From VXYK01 sp965214565 (lineage in GTDB: Bacteria > Actinomycetota > Acidimicrobiia > Acidimicrobiales > Aldehydirespiratoraceae), in the NCBI GenBank assembly GCA_965214565.1, contig OZ243951.1, forward strand, positions 1,488,001 through 1,552,000: a DNA stretch of 64,000 bases. The letters are read 5' to 3'. The translations under genes and the position numbers were made by a program. The notes below the pieces were generated by a model. The model saw only the letters and a list, made by a program, of their open reading frames with translations. It had not been told where the DNA came from and searched no databases. Every line of letters begins with the position of its first letter. Position 1 is the first letter of the stretch. Shown here one piece after another: positions 56,915 to 64,000 of the stretch.

Positions 56915-58615
56915 ATGGAATCAGCCGAGTCCGTAGAGCTTGTTGTCAACGGCCGTGAGGTCAGCGTCGACGGCGCGGTTGCCAACACGGCGACGCTGCT
57001 CGACGTCCTGCGTGACGATCTGCGGCTCACCTCGGTCAAGGATGGGTGCAGTCCGCAGGGGCAGTGCGGCTGCTGCACAGTGCTGGTCGACGGCGCACCT
57101 CGGGTGTCGTGCGTTACCCCAGTACGTCGGGTTCGTGATCGCACCGTCACCACCCTTGAAGGACTCCCCGACGACCTCGCCGATGCCTGGGCTGCCTCGT
57201 TCGCCTCGACCGGTGGAAGCCAGTGCGGTTTTTGCACACCAGGCATCATCTGCCGCTACGAGGGACTGCGGGCCAAGGGCGCCGACCACGAAGACCGCGC
57301 GGCTGCGGCCAAGGCACTGCAGGCGCACCTGTGTCGCTGCACCGGCTGGCAGCCTGTGGTCGACGCATGGGTGGCCTTCGGCGGCCATTCGTCCGGCGAC
57401 TATCCGGTCGCGCCGGTTGGGATCCACGCGGCCGGCAACCAGACCGACGCCGAGCGCAGAGCGACGATCGAAGGGCGCGCGGCACAGTCCGTGGGCCCGG
57501 CCGTCGCCGCGGGGCTCGGCGGTTTCGCCGACGACTCCGCCCCCGCCGAAGCGCTCGTAGCGGTCCTGGACAACGACGTCGCCGGTTCGGGCGAATCCGC
57601 GGGTTCAGGCGAATCGACAGGTTCTTACGAACAGTGGGTGGACGAGCAATGGGTGGACAAGCAATGGGTGGACGAACAGTGGGTGGACGAACAGTGGGTG
57701 GTCGCTGAGACCCGTTCGGAAGCTCTGCGCCTTGCGGGCAAAGTGCAGGGCCGCCGCACGACCGCAATGTTCGAGCCGCCGATCCCTGTGCCCGAGGGTG
57801 ACTTCGACCTGACCCTTAGGACCTCGTGGGTCGAACCGGCCTACCTCGAGACGGATGCGTCCTGGTGCAACCCGGGCGGCGAGCCGGTGACGCCTTTGGC
57901 GAACGGGGGAGCGTTCGGGGCGAAGCGGTCGAGTGAAGTGGCCGAGGTGGCACGGCGCTTGGCGAACGAGGCGGCGCGCCCGGTGCGGGTTTTGTACTCC
58001 CGCGAGGACTCGGTGCGCCGGGGCCCCAAACGTCCACCGATCGCAGCGGGGATCAACCGTGACGGAACGGGGGTGCTGCGAGTCGCTCGAACGCCCGGGA
58101 TCATCGAGGCGATCTCACGGGTCGCCCCTGGTCTGGAGGTGCAGGAAGTCGATGTCGTGGGCCCACCTACCAGCGCGGCCATTCGCGGCGCTGGCTGGGT
58201 CGAGGCAGCGGTTCTGCTCGCCGGGGTACGCGGTGAGGTCGGTTGGATCACCGCGCCGGGTGCCGGTGATGCCACCGCTTCGGTCAAGCCCGATGGAACG
58301 CTCGAGGTCTCGGTCCGTTGCGGGGAGGTGCTTGACGAAACCGTTCTGCGCTCATACTGCACCGGTGCTGCACATATGGCCCTCTCCTGGGTGACCAGCG
58401 AGAGCCTCGCAGTCGACGAGCACGGCGAATTGCACGATCTGACGATCCGTTCCTTCGGAGTCCTTCGTGCGATCGACACTCCCCGCATCGACATTACGGT
58501 TGAACCGTCCACGGACGATCCCGTCAACGGCTCGGACGCAGTGTTCGCGGCGGTCGCCGCCGCCGTCTGGCTCGATCGGGGATGCCCCGAACAATGGCCG
58601 ATCCGCGACCGCTGA
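56915..58615 (+). CDS. [2Fe-2S] xanthine-dehydrogenase-type ferredoxin fused to a reduced Mo-subunit-like domain
   Basis: 566 aa. Residues 1-165 are a complete small subunit of the xanthine/CO dehydrogenase family: first cluster cysteines at C45, C51 and C54 (GCSPQGQCGCCTV), second cluster in QCGFCTPG and CRCTGW. After an Ala/Gly/Ser-rich linker come five EQWVD units, then about 300 residues that echo the Mo-binding large subunit (NGGAFGAKRSS, RPVRVLYSREDS) but are much shorter than the usual 700-800. No full Mo-subunit or FAD-subunit gene is adjacent. It may have lost the cofactor site and serve as an electron-transfer or scaffold protein; function unknown. Confidence 0.7.
   Translation: MESAESVELVVNGREVSVDGAVANTATLLDVLRDDLRLTSVKDGCSPQGQCGCCTVLVDGAPRVSCVTPVRRVRDRTVTTLEGLPDDLADAWAASFASTGGSQCGFCTPGIICRYEGLRAKGADHEDRAAAAKALQAHLCRCTGWQPVVDAWVAFGGHSSGDYPVAPVGIHAAGNQTDAERRATIEGRAAQSVGPAVAAGLGGFADDSAPAEALVAVLDNDVAGSGESAGSGESTGSYEQWVDEQWVDKQWVDEQWVDEQWVVAETRSEALRLAGKVQGRRTTAMFEPPIPVPEGDFDLTLRTSWVEPAYLETDASWCNPGGEPVTPLANGGAFGAKRSSEVAEVARRLANEAARPVRVLYSREDSVRRGPKRPPIAAGINRDGTGVLRVARTPGIIEAISRVAPGLEVQEVDVVGPPTSAAIRGAGWVEAAVLLAGVRGEVGWITAPGAGDATASVKPDGTLEVSVRCGEVLDETVLRSYCTGAAHMALSWVTSESLAVDEHGELHDLTIRSFGVLRAIDTPRIDITVEPSTDDPVNGSDAVFAAVAAAVWLDRGCPEQWPIRDR
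57629..57703 (+). repeat. Five tandem 15-bp units encoding EQWVD
   Basis: Five in-frame copies of GAACAGTGGGTGGAC with a few changes (GAG or AAG start, CAA for CAG). They lie in the linker between the ferredoxin and Mo-like parts. Copy number may vary between strains. Confidence 0.85.
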
Positions 58616-58696
58616 CCGTGGGCCTTTGCCGCCTGTGATGCGCTAACCTGCGATGCGCTCGGGAACTGAGTCGAACAACTGGGCAAGGAGCAGGCT

Positions 58697-59059
58697 ATGA
58701 GCACACCGGTGGGTCCCTATTCGCCGATCATGGCCGGCGGGGACTTCCTGTTCACTGCCGGCCAGATCGGTATCAGCGACGGTGTGCTCGTCGAAGGCGG
58801 AGTCGAGGCCGAGACGAGACAGGTGTTCGTCAACCTTCGTGCCGTTTTGGCCTCAGCCGGCGCATCGCTGACCGATGTGGTGAAAGCAACGGTTTTCCTG
58901 GCCGACATGGGCGACTATGCGGCGGTGAACAAGATCTACTCCGAGGAGTTCGACGGACACCGCCCGGCCAGGTCCGCGGTGGCCGTCGTGGCGCTCCCAA
59001 TCGGTGCACAGGTCGAGATCGAAGTGATCGCGGCCCGCCCGGCCGGTGTGGCAGACTGA
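58697..59059 (+). CDS. RidA-family enamine/imine deaminase
   Basis: 120 aa. Typical Rid pattern: GPYSPIMAGGDFLFTAGQIG at the start, and the C-terminal PARSAVAVVALPIGAQVEIE with the substrate-binding arginine. RidA hydrolyses reactive enamines formed by PLP enzymes. AAGGAGCAGGCT precedes ATG 58697. A small membrane protein gene follows after 4 bases. Confidence 0.93.
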   Translation: MSTPVGPYSPIMAGGDFLFTAGQIGISDGVLVEGGVEAETRQVFVNLRAVLASAGASLTDVVKATVFLADMGDYAAVNKIYSEEFDGHRPARSAVAVVALPIGAQVEIEVIAARPAGVAD

Positions 59060-59063
59060 CGCC

Positions 59064-59258
59064 ATGGACCTCGGAGCGGTGGTGATCGTGGTGTTGCTGG
59101 TAGTGGTCATGCCTGTGGCTGTGCTGATGAGCATGGCCGCACTCGCCGGGTTGCTCGGCGGACTCATCGGGCGTGACCGTGATCTAGACAACGTCGACGA
59201 GGACGGGGAGCCCAACGAGTATCTTGCGCTCTCGGAGACCAACCCTTATCGCAGTTAG
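59064..59258 (+). CDS. Small single-helix membrane protein
   Basis: 64 aa with one hydrophobic segment of about 35 residues (VVIVVLLVVVMPVAVLMSMA and onward) and an acidic tail (DRDLDNVDEDGE). It starts 4 bases after ridA, so it is probably co-transcribed. No family recognised. It ends 8 bases from the convergent regulator gene. Confidence 0.55.
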   Translation: MDLGAVVIVVLLVVVMPVAVLMSMAALAGLLGGLIGRDRDLDNVDEDGEPNEYLALSETNPYRS

Positions 59259-59266
59259 CCCAACGA

Positions 59267-59944
59267 CTAACCCCAACGGCTGCGACCGAAGGAATAGCCG
59301 ACGGAGCGCACGGTCTGGATCAGGTTCGCGTGCTCCTCACCGAGCTTTGAGCGCAGCCGCCGCACATGGACGTCCACGGTGCGCGCACCGCCGTAGTAGT
59401 CGTAACCCCAGACTCGGTTGAGGAGCGTCTCCCGGGTGAAGACCTTGCCGGGATGCGCGGCCAAGAACCTCAGGAGTTCGTATTCCATGTAGGTGAGATC
59501 GAGCGGCCTTGAGTCGATCACGGCCTGGTAGGTCTCAAGGTTCATGGCCAGGGGGCCGTATTCGATCAGGTCGATTTCGTCGGCCCGGCCGCCTCGCCTG
59601 AAGAGGTGCTTGAGGCGGATCTCCAGTTCCAGGGGATGGAACGGATGCAGACAGAAGTCGTCGAACAGGTCGTGGTGGGGATCGAGCGACTGCAGATGGC
59701 CGCCGTTGACGAGCAGCAGCAGCGAATCGACGTTCACATCGCCGTTGTGGACCGAGCGACAGAACCGAAGCGCCGGTTCGAGATCCGGACCGGCCATGAC
59801 GATGGCACCCACCCATCCGTCCGCAGGTTCGTCGGCACGGGCAGCGTCGGTGTCGACCGCGGCCTTCCATGCCCAGCCCCCGATGTCGAGGGTCTGAGCC
59901 AACTCCGGTGGCACCGGATCGGGAAAGACGAGCAGCGGTCTCAT
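59267..59944 (-). CDS. GlnR-like orphan OmpR-family response regulator
   Basis: 225 aa. The C-terminal winged helix is very close to GlnR of actinobacteria: LTYMEYELLRFLAAHPGKVF, LLNRVWGYDYYGG, ARTVDVHVRRLRSKLG and TVRSVGYSFGR. The N-terminal receiver is degenerate, without a clear acidic pocket and lysine, as in GlnR, which is not controlled by a kinase. GlnR activates or represses nitrogen assimilation genes, and two glutamine synthetase genes follow upstream of it here. ATG 59944 is chosen; ATG 59971 is possible. Confidence 0.8.
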   Translation of the reverse strand: MRPLLVFPDPVPPELAQTLDIGGWAWKAAVDTDAARADEPADGWVGAIVMAGPDLEPALRFCRSVHNGDVNVDSLLLLVNGGHLQSLDPHHDLFDDFCLHPFHPLELEIRLKHLFRRGGRADEIDLIEYGPLAMNLETYQAVIDSRPLDLTYMEYELLRFLAAHPGKVFTRETLLNRVWGYDYYGGARTVDVHVRRLRSKLGEEHANLIQTVRSVGYSFGRSRWG

Positions 59945-60019
59945 CGCTTCATTTCTATCAGTCGGGCGCATGTGCGACGTCAGGCATGTCCACGTCGGGC
60001 ATCGCTACATCGGGCATTG

Positions 60020-61357
60020 CTACCAGGTGGGCAGATATCGCTCGAGCTCGAACGGGGTGACAGTTGACTGGTACTGGTCCCACTCGGATCGCTTGTTGCG
60101 GAGGAACCACTCGAAGATGTGGTCGCCGAGCGATTCACGGACGAGGTCGGATCCCTCCATAAGGTCCAGCGCTTCGTCGAGCGAACGGGGCAGCGGCTCC
60201 ACCCCCGACTCGGCGATCTCGTGCGGGTTGAGCTCGTGAAGGTTCGTGCGTGTCTCGGCGGGCAGTTCGTAGCCCTCGCTGACCCCGCGCAGACCGGCGG
60301 CGAGCACCAGCGAGAATGCCAGGTAGGGGTTGCAGGCCGGGTCCGGGGAGCGGTACTCGATCCGAGCCGAGGTCGGCTTGCCCTGCCTGCGTACCGGCAC
60401 CCTCACTAGGGCGGACCGGTTGTTGCGCGCCCAAGCGACATAGGGAGGCGCCTCCGACTTCTCCGCCAGTCGCTTGTAGCTGTTGACCAGCTGGTTGGTG
60501 ACCGCGGTGATCTCGCGGGCATGGCGCAGCACGCCGGCGGTGAACTGGCGTCCGGTTGCTGAGAGTCCGAACGGATCGTCACCGTCGTGGAAGATGTTGG
60601 TGTCGCCACGGAACAGCGACATGTGAACGTGCATACCCGAGCCCTGCACACCGTTGAGCGGCTTTGGCATGAACGAGGCGTAAGTGTCGCCTTCCATGGC
60701 GATCTTCTTCACGACCAGCCGCAACGTCATCAGATTGTCGGCCACATCGAGCGCTTCGGTGTAGCGGAGGTCGATCTCGTGCTGGCTCGGGCTGTCCTCG
60801 TGGAACGAGTACTCGACGGGGATACCCATGGCCTCGAGCATGTGGATGGTCCGCTTGCGGAGGTTGCTCGACACGTCGGCGGTGGTGAGGTCGAAATAGG
60901 AGGCGTGGTCGAGGGGCTGTGGCTTGCCGAGTGACGGATCCCCCGAGGCGAAGTAGAAGAACTCGACCTCCGGGGCGGCAAAAAACGAGTAGCCCTTGGC
61001 TCGGGCCTCGTCGAGGTTGCGGCGAAGGACCTGGCGAGGGTCGCCGTCGAATGGGGTCTCGTCGAGGTTCTGGATGTCGCAGAACATTCGAGCCGACGGC
61101 TCGTCGTGCGTCGCCCACGGGAGCAGCTCGAAGGAGGTGGCGTCCGGGCGGGCGAGAACGTCGGATTCGTGCACGCGTGAGAAACCGTCGATCGAGCTGC
61201 CGTCGAACTGCACGCCCTCGTCGAACGCTGCTTCGAGTTCGGCTGGAGTTATGGCGACCGACTTGAGTTTCCCGAGCACGTCGGTGAACCAGAGCCGGAT
61301 CAGTCGAACGCCGCGTTCCTCCACGCTGCGAAGCACATACTGCTGGTCCGCTTCCAT
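60020..61357 (-). CDS. Type I glutamine synthetase, GlnA2-like
   Basis: 445 aa. Catalytic-domain motifs: QFDGSSIDGF, AAPEVEFFYF, a metal site in HMSLFRGDTNIFHDG and RVPVRRQGKPTSARIEYRSPD. It matches the shorter GSI group (GlnA2 of mycobacteria) and not the adenylylated GlnA1. The adenylylation-site tyrosine (NLYDL in E. coli) is replaced (NLHEL), so adenylylation control is unlikely. Transcribed divergently from glnII-like across 218 bases. Some GlnA2-like enzymes use polyamines; the substrate here is not certain. Confidence 0.9.
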   Translation of the reverse strand: MEADQQYVLRSVEERGVRLIRLWFTDVLGKLKSVAITPAELEAAFDEGVQFDGSSIDGFSRVHESDVLARPDATSFELLPWATHDEPSARMFCDIQNLDETPFDGDPRQVLRRNLDEARAKGYSFFAAPEVEFFYFASGDPSLGKPQPLDHASYFDLTTADVSSNLRKRTIHMLEAMGIPVEYSFHEDSPSQHEIDLRYTEALDVADNLMTLRLVVKKIAMEGDTYASFMPKPLNGVQGSGMHVHMSLFRGDTNIFHDGDDPFGLSATGRQFTAGVLRHAREITAVTNQLVNSYKRLAEKSEAPPYVAWARNNRSALVRVPVRRQGKPTSARIEYRSPDPACNPYLAFSLVLAAGLRGVSEGYELPAETRTNLHELNPHEIAESGVEPLPRSLDEALDLMEGSDLVRESLGDHIFEWFLRNKRSEWDQYQSTVTPFELERYLPTW

Positions 61358-61575
61358 CTGCCAACGTTGCCACGCCGACGCCTGGATTTCGCTGCGTGAC
61401 CTGACCGTTCACACAAATTTAACAATCGGGCAATCGTTGGGAAATCTGCTGCCTGGACGCTAGGGGTCGTTTATCTGGGTAGCCTGTCGTCGATTGCCGT
61501 AGCAGTCGCCGCCCGCGGCTATCCCGAAGTCGGCAACATTCTTCAAGAGCAACAATCTCCGAGAGAGGAAATATA
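61358..61575. promoter_or_regulatory. Divergent promoter region of the two glutamine synthetase genes
   Basis: 218 bases between divergent starts. An AT-rich core (CACAAATTTAACAATCG at about 61411-61427) follows GTGACCTGACCGTTCAC at about 61395-61411, an imperfect dyad with a nine-base centre. On the minus strand a GTCAC then GAAAT pair recalls half of a GlnR site, but the spacing is one base short. It probably holds the nitrogen-control sites; I cannot assign them firmly. Confidence 0.35.
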
Positions 61576-62589
61576 GTGGCTTACCGAGCTGAATATCTGT
61601 GGATCGACGGGACCGAGCCGACCAACGAGATTCGTTCCAAGACGAAGGTTCTGGCCGATGGCGAAGAGCCAGGCATCTGGGGTTTTGACGGTTCCAGCAC
61701 CAATCAAGCTTCCGGCAACGATTCTGATGTCGTCCTTGACCCCGTATTCCAGTGCCCGGACCCGATCCGCGGCGGCGACAACATCCTGGTCATGTGCGAA
61801 ACGCAGCTGACCGGGACTCTGGCACCGCACCCGAGCAACACCCGCCGTCAAGCCCGCAAGGCGTATGAGCAATACGCCGATCAGGAACCCATCTTCGGTA
61901 TGGAGCAGGAGTACACACTGCTCGACCGCACGACAGGCTGGCCAGCGGGATTCCCGCCGAACGGTTTCCCCGCCCCCCAAGGTCCGTACTACTGCGGTGT
62001 GGGTGCAGTGAAGATCCACGGTCGTGAACTGATCGAGCGCCACACAACCGCCTGCATCGAAGCCGGTCTCAACATCTCGGGCACCAACGCCGAGGTCATG
62101 CCCGGTCAGTGGGAGTTCCAGATCGGCCCGATCGACACCATGGCGATCGGCGACGAGATGTGGGTCGCCCGTTACCTCCTCTACCGTCTGGCCGAGGAGT
62201 TCGGAGTCGAGGTTTCCCTTGAGGCCAAGCCGATGAAGGGCGACTGGAACGGTGCGGGCATGCACACGAACTTCTCCACCAGGGCCATGCGTGAGTCGTT
62301 CGACCCGATCATCGCGGCCTGTGAGTCGCTGGGGGCCGACGGGGTACCTGAGCGCCACATCGCCGGATACGGCGTGGGTATCGAGGATCGACTGACCGGA
62401 GCGCATGAGACGGAGCGGTACGACACGTTCTCCTACGCTCCCTCCGACCGCGGTGCATCGGTCCGCATTCCCTGGCAGGTAGTGCAGAACGGCAAGGGCT
62501 ACATCGAGGATCGTCGCCCCAACGCCAACGCCGACCCCTACGTGGTCGCCGCGCTGATGACCGAAACAATCTGCGCCGCTCTGGCTTAG
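61576..62589 (+). CDS. glnII: Type II glutamine synthetase (eukaryotic-like)
   Basis: 337 aa. GSII signatures: WGFDGSSTNQA near the N-terminus, FGMEQEYTLL, AEVMPGQWEFQIGP, KGDWNGAGMHTNFST and the C-terminal RRPNANADPYVVAALM. It forms glutamine from glutamate, ammonia and ATP, in addition to type I enzymes. GTG 61576 follows GAGAGAGGAAATATA. Streptomyces and relatives also carry glnII under GlnR control. Confidence 0.93.
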   Translation: MAYRAEYLWIDGTEPTNEIRSKTKVLADGEEPGIWGFDGSSTNQASGNDSDVVLDPVFQCPDPIRGGDNILVMCETQLTGTLAPHPSNTRRQARKAYEQYADQEPIFGMEQEYTLLDRTTGWPAGFPPNGFPAPQGPYYCGVGAVKIHGRELIERHTTACIEAGLNISGTNAEVMPGQWEFQIGPIDTMAIGDEMWVARYLLYRLAEEFGVEVSLEAKPMKGDWNGAGMHTNFSTRAMRESFDPIIAACESLGADGVPERHIAGYGVGIEDRLTGAHETERYDTFSYAPSDRGASVRIPWQVVQNGKGYIEDRRPNANADPYVVAALMTETICAALA

Positions 62590-62598
62590 TTCGTCGGG

Positions 62599-63636
62599 CT
62601 AGTAGGGTCCCGGGCCGGGGTCTTCGCACAATTGGACCATGGCCTTGCCGGTGTTCCCGCCGGTGAACAGCATGTTGAGCTGGTCGACACAGTTCTCAAG
62701 GCCGTGTGCTGTCTCTGTGCGGTAGCGCATCCTTCCCTCCGCTTTCCATTCCCACATCTGGTCCCAGGCTTCGTCGTAGCGGTTGACATAGGCCATCCCC
62801 TGGTAGCCGACCATTTTGGCCTGCCGGTTGATGAGGTTGAGGTAGTTCGACGGTCCCGGTGGCCGCCCGCCTTGGTTGTACATCGAGATTGCGCCGATTA
62901 TCACCACCCGGCCACCGATCGCCAGACGTCGCAGGGCTAGGTCGAGGATGGGGCCGCCGACATTGTCGAAGTAGATGTCGAAACCTTTGGGGCGCAGTTC
63001 CTTGAGACGGGCCGCCAGGTCGCCGGTGCGACGATTGAGGCACGCTTCGGCTCCCAGTTCCTCGACCCACCGGCACTTCTCGTCCGACCCGGCAATGCCC
63101 ACCACCGAGGCACCGAGATTGAGCGCCGTCTGGACCGCCACAGAGCCGGTGGACCCCGCCGCCGCGGAGACAAGCACGGAATCGCCGGGCTGCAACTCGC
63201 CGAGTTCCTTCAGGCCGAAGTAGGCGGTGGCCGCTGGTGAGCTGATCACTGCGAGCTGGAACAGCGCGTCCCACTCCGGCGGATAGGGGTTGACGATCGG
63301 GCTGTCGCCCTGAGCGATGGCGTATTCCTGCCATCCTGGCAACCCGCCGCCGCACCACATCCCGACTGCGATGTCCGGGTGCCTGCTGGCGATCACCCGA
63401 CCCATACCGCCGCCCCGCACAGGTTCGCCGATCTTGACCGCGGGCAGGTAACCCTCGCCTTCGTCGAGCCAGGACCGGACGGCCGCGTCCATCTGCAGCC
63501 AGACCATCTTGATCAGGATCTCACCGTCCTCCAGCTCGCGAATCGGCGCTTCGACGATCTCGACATCTGTGTTGGTGAGCATTCCCTGCGGTCGATGCCG
63601 CAGGACGACCTGTCGATTCACGCGTGGGATCTTCAT
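62599..63636 (-). CDS. Medium-chain NADP-dependent reductase (PTGR/LTB4DH-like)
   Basis: 345 aa. Zinc-free MDR enzyme: N-terminal VNRQVVLRHRPQGMLT, Rossmann motif VLVSAAAGSTGSVAVQTALNLG, then GFDIYFDNVGGPILDLAL and a YQGMAYVNRYDEAW C-terminus. It reduces enones or similar unsaturated carbonyls. ATG 63636 matches the family start MKIPRVNRQ; the longer frame begins at 63654. Confidence 0.9.
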   Translation of the reverse strand: MKIPRVNRQVVLRHRPQGMLTNTDVEIVEAPIRELEDGEILIKMVWLQMDAAVRSWLDEGEGYLPAVKIGEPVRGGGMGRVIASRHPDIAVGMWCGGGLPGWQEYAIAQGDSPIVNPYPPEWDALFQLAVISSPAATAYFGLKELGELQPGDSVLVSAAAGSTGSVAVQTALNLGASVVGIAGSDEKCRWVEELGAEACLNRRTGDLAARLKELRPKGFDIYFDNVGGPILDLALRRLAIGGRVVIIGAISMYNQGGRPPGPSNYLNLINRQAKMVGYQGMAYVNRYDEAWDQMWEWKAEGRMRYRTETAHGLENCVDQLNMLFTGGNTGKAMVQLCEDPGPGPY

Positions 63637-63763
63637 GCATGGTGAGTGCTGCATCCTTGGTGAGTATCGCGTATTCGGGGATCACCAAGTCAAGCCGCCC
63701 ACGGTGACTGCGGTTCGGGCGACTGCAGTGGTGTGGGCGTATGGCCCGACGATCTTAAGCTCC

Positions 63764-63775
63764 TACGATGAAGGC
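63764..63775 (+). promoter_or_regulatory. Leaderless-type -10 for nadE
   Basis: TACGAT at 63764-63769 lies 6 nt before ATG 63776. Confidence 0.45.
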
Positions 63776-64000
63776 ATGACGTCTGGCAGTAATGTCCTGC
63801 GAGTTGCCGTGTGCCACATGAACCCGACTGTGGGCGACCTCGAAGGCAACATGGCGCTCGCGTTGGCGGCGCTCGCGCAAGCCGAGGAGGCCGATGCCGA
63901 CGTTGCGGTCATGCCGGAGATGGCAATCACCGGTTATCCCCCAGAGGATCTCGTGTTGAGGCCCGGGTTCGTGGCTGACTGTCGAGCCACGGTGGAGAAG
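63776..64000 (+). CDS. nadE: Glutamine-dependent NAD+ synthetase, N-terminal part (cut by window end)
   Basis: First 75 codons only. The sequence matches the nitrilase-type glutaminase domain of long NadE: VAVCHMNPTVGDLEGNM, then the family hallmark MPEMAITGYPPEDLVLRPGF with the glutamate of the catalytic triad. The full enzyme uses glutamine-derived ammonia to amidate deamido-NAD. Glutamine synthetase genes lie nearby, a sensible metabolic link, though shared control is not shown. Confidence 0.88.
   Translation, partial: MTSGSNVLRVAVCHMNPTVGDLEGNMALALAALAQAEEADADVAVMPEMAITGYPPEDLVLRPGFVADCRATVEK

Noticed and set aside
61358..61575. Consensus GlnR box between the glutamine synthetase genes
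   Set aside because: Only a half-site-like GTCAC/GAAAT pair with wrong spacing is visible, so I list the region without assigning a box.

Overview
The window looks like a chromosomal segment of a high-GC actinobacterium. Supporting signs are strong G/C preference at wobble positions, a WhiB regulator, a 13E12/DUF222-type HNH gene, a GlnR-like orphan regulator beside two glutamine synthetases, paired ArsA-type ATPases next to whiB (an arrangement I recall from Mycobacterium Rv3679-Rv3681c), F420/FMN split-barrel enzymes, many GTG starts and many apparently leaderless promoters (TANNNT 6-9 nt before the start codon). A deep-branching member such as Acidimicrobiia would fit, but that placement is inference. 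There are no rRNA genes, no CRISPR array and no intact insertion sequence; one tRNA gene (tRNA-Pro, anticodon CGG) is present.

Layout. 1-565: end of an unidentified gene. 638-11167: an eleven-gene respiratory complex I operon, nuoABCDHIJKLMN, with overlapping or nearly abutting genes and no nuoE, nuoF or nuoG. 11282-19499: an accessory region with two paralogous secreted Calx-beta proteins, each starting with ATG-ATT-CTG followed by a long poly-C tract (18 C, in frame; 16 C, out of frame). They enclose an XRE/ImmA regulator-protease gene and a decayed BrnT/BrnA-like toxin-antitoxin pair, and are followed by a DUF222-HNH gene. 19854-29837: a SRPBCC lipoprotein, a MidA-type methyltransferase, an NTF2-like protein, a solute-binding lipoprotein, a DUF4349 lipoprotein, an orphan molybdopterin oxidoreductase, an HD protein, aspartate-semialdehyde dehydrogenase and a nitroreductase. 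30369-34104 (minus): a tightly overlapping three-gene operon of UvrD-like helicase, DarT-like ADP-ribosyltransferase and ADP-ribosylglycohydrolase; this is the best candidate for an undescribed conflict or defence system.

34291-44433: a hydantoinase/oxoprolinase-type protein, a flavin reductase, a sterol-desaturase-like hydroxylase, a Baeyer-Villiger-type monooxygenase with an SDR, a second XRE/ImmA protein with a clear autoregulatory promoter, a split-barrel oxidoreductase, and a DUF4143-type ATPase lying between a complete and a relic copy of the oxidoreductase sequence, next to tRNA-Pro. 44452-52858: a receiver protein and a STAS protein (divergent), two ArsA-type ATPases, NfeD, WhiB, selB and selA (selenocysteine insertion), and FxsA. 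52877-59258: Mrp and IscA/ErpA iron-sulfur assembly genes (divergent), a relic DUF4143 ATPase tail, an esterase, a CHK-like kinase, an unusual ferredoxin/degenerate xanthine-dehydrogenase fusion, RidA and a small membrane protein. 59267-64000: a nitrogen block (GlnR-like regulator, GlnA2-like and GlnII-like glutamine synthetases), a medium-chain reductase and the start of glutamine-dependent NAD synthetase.

The core parts are housekeeping: proton pumping, iron-sulfur and selenocysteine biogenesis, nitrogen assimilation. The variable parts carry phase-variable surface proteins, regulator-protease genes, toxin-antitoxin relics and the ADP-ribosylation operon. All assignments come from reading motifs; no database search was run.
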